The notes under the pieces: generated by a model
Databases searched by the model: none
What the model was told of the DNA's origin: nothing
The model's input: only the letters and a program-made list of their open reading frames with translations
Assembly (NCBI GenBank): GCA_021298395.1
Contig: JAJTFH010000001.1
Coordinates: forward strand, 1 to 64,000
Source of the DNA: Gemmatimonadota bacterium
Lineage (GTDB): Bacteria > Gemmatimonadota > Gemmatimonadetes > Gemmatimonadales > Gemmatimonadaceae
Direction: 5' to 3'
Length of the DNA: 64,000 nucleotides
Translations under genes and position numbers: made by a program
In this document: piece after piece, positions 63,514 to 64,000 of the stretch
Position numbering within the stretch: the stretch's first letter is position 1
How the letters are laid out: each line of letters starts with the position of its first letter

Positions 63514-64000
63514 TGCACGGCGCCGGTGAGGAGACACGGACCGATCGCCTGCTCCTCTGGGCGTGCGTCATCGCGTCGGTCATCCTGCTTCTGCTCTCGC
63601 CGTCGCGTCAGGAGCGTGCGGCGAGCGCGGTCCGTGAGGCCGTCGTCGCGCCCCTCGCCGCGCTCGAGGTCCGCACCCGGCTCGTGCAGCGGGCCGTCAC
63701 GAGTTACGACAGCCTGATCCGGCTCGCCGACAGCACGATCCGGCAGGCGCAGACCCTCCCCGCCGTCGAGGCGGAGAACGCGCAGCTGCGCGCCCTGCTC
63801 GGACTTGGCGCCGCCTTGCAGTGGGGCTTCGTGCCGGCCGAGGCGGTGCCGGGGCGTGCGATGGGCGATGCGCACACCGTCGTCCTCTCCGTGGGTTCGC
63901 GCCAGGGGATCACGGCGCTCAGTCCGGTGATCGCGGCGTCGGGGGTGGTCGGCCTCATCGCCGCGGTCGAGGAGACGACGAGCCTCGCGATCGTCTGGCC
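63514..64000 (+). CDS. mreC: Rod shape-determining protein MreC (3' end beyond window)
   Basis: Periplasmic scaffold linking MreB to the elongasome. The ATG at 63514 opens a frame running to the window edge (162 complete codons). It has a short cytoplasmic start, one transmembrane helix (LLLWACVIASVILLLLSPS, about residues 13-31), a coiled coil (SYDSLIRLADSTIRQAQTLPAVEAENAQLRALLGLG) and the start of the beta domain (HTVVLSVGSRQGITALSPVI, GVVGLIAAVEETTSLAIV). This order is typical of MreC, and the position directly after mreB confirms it. Confidence 0.93.

Overview
This is a high-GC (by eye about two-thirds G+C), gene-dense stretch of bacterial chromosome made almost entirely of housekeeping genes. 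Most neighbours overlap by four bases (ATGA or GTGA), so most of the window reads as long co-directional operons on the plus strand. The cell is Gram-negative: there is a TonB/plug-type protein, an outer-membrane-like protein with a signal peptide, RseP and the MEP isoprenoid route. Protein style and the recurring promoter hexamer TANCTT suggest Gemmatimonadota or a relative. That placement is inference; no rRNA gene is present to confirm it.

Layout. 1-6.1 kb: end of hrcA, a DUF218 protein, dnaJ, a GT4 glycosyltransferase, prmA, rsmE and a HIT protein. 6.1-17.9 kb: a macromolecular-synthesis operon (bS21/YqeY fusion, mutS2, dnaG, zinc-ribbon hairpin protein, recJ, rsmD, coaD), then a partner-switching regulatory trio (STAS, anti-sigma kinase, GAF-SpoIIE phosphatase) and rsmA. 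17.9-20.2 kb: rex on the minus strand with a perfect Rex operator over its own promoter, then an exonuclease and a metallo-hydrolase. 20.2-25.7 kb: infC-rpmI-rplT with a long leader and an AUC start, then pheST, a coiled-coil protein and zapA. 25.7-33.4 kb: a candidate 6S-like RNA, then rny, a broken folD, xseAB, polyprenyl synthase, dxs and nadK. 33.4-39.0 kb: recN, an outer-membrane-like protein, a six-hairpin-glycosidase-like protein and tRNA-Leu/tRNA-Gly. 39.1-47.7 kb: a broken aroA, cmk, rpsA, and a biotin-dependent carboxylase set interrupted by an RNA methyltransferase. 47.8-64 kb: rplM-rpsI-rpsB, tsf-pyrH-frr-uppS-cdsA-dxr-rseP, rpsO-pnp-M16 peptidase-ald-plug/TonB protein, then mreB and the start of mreC.

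The most striking observation is that three otherwise conserved core loci, rpsU/yqeY, folD and aroA, each lack an internal segment while every neighbour is intact. In the first the loss creates an in-frame bS21-YqeY fusion. In the other two it also shifts the frame and removes catalytic or cofactor-binding residues. Whether these are real deletions or assembly errors cannot be decided from the sequence alone.

Other points worth a second look are the Rex operator overlapping the rex -10 box, a consistent TTGNCC-(16-18)-TANCTT promoter architecture with several apparently leaderless genes, the AUC start of infC, a structured RNA between zapA and rny, and a plug-TonB fusion protein. No insertion sequences, prophage, CRISPR array or defence system were seen.
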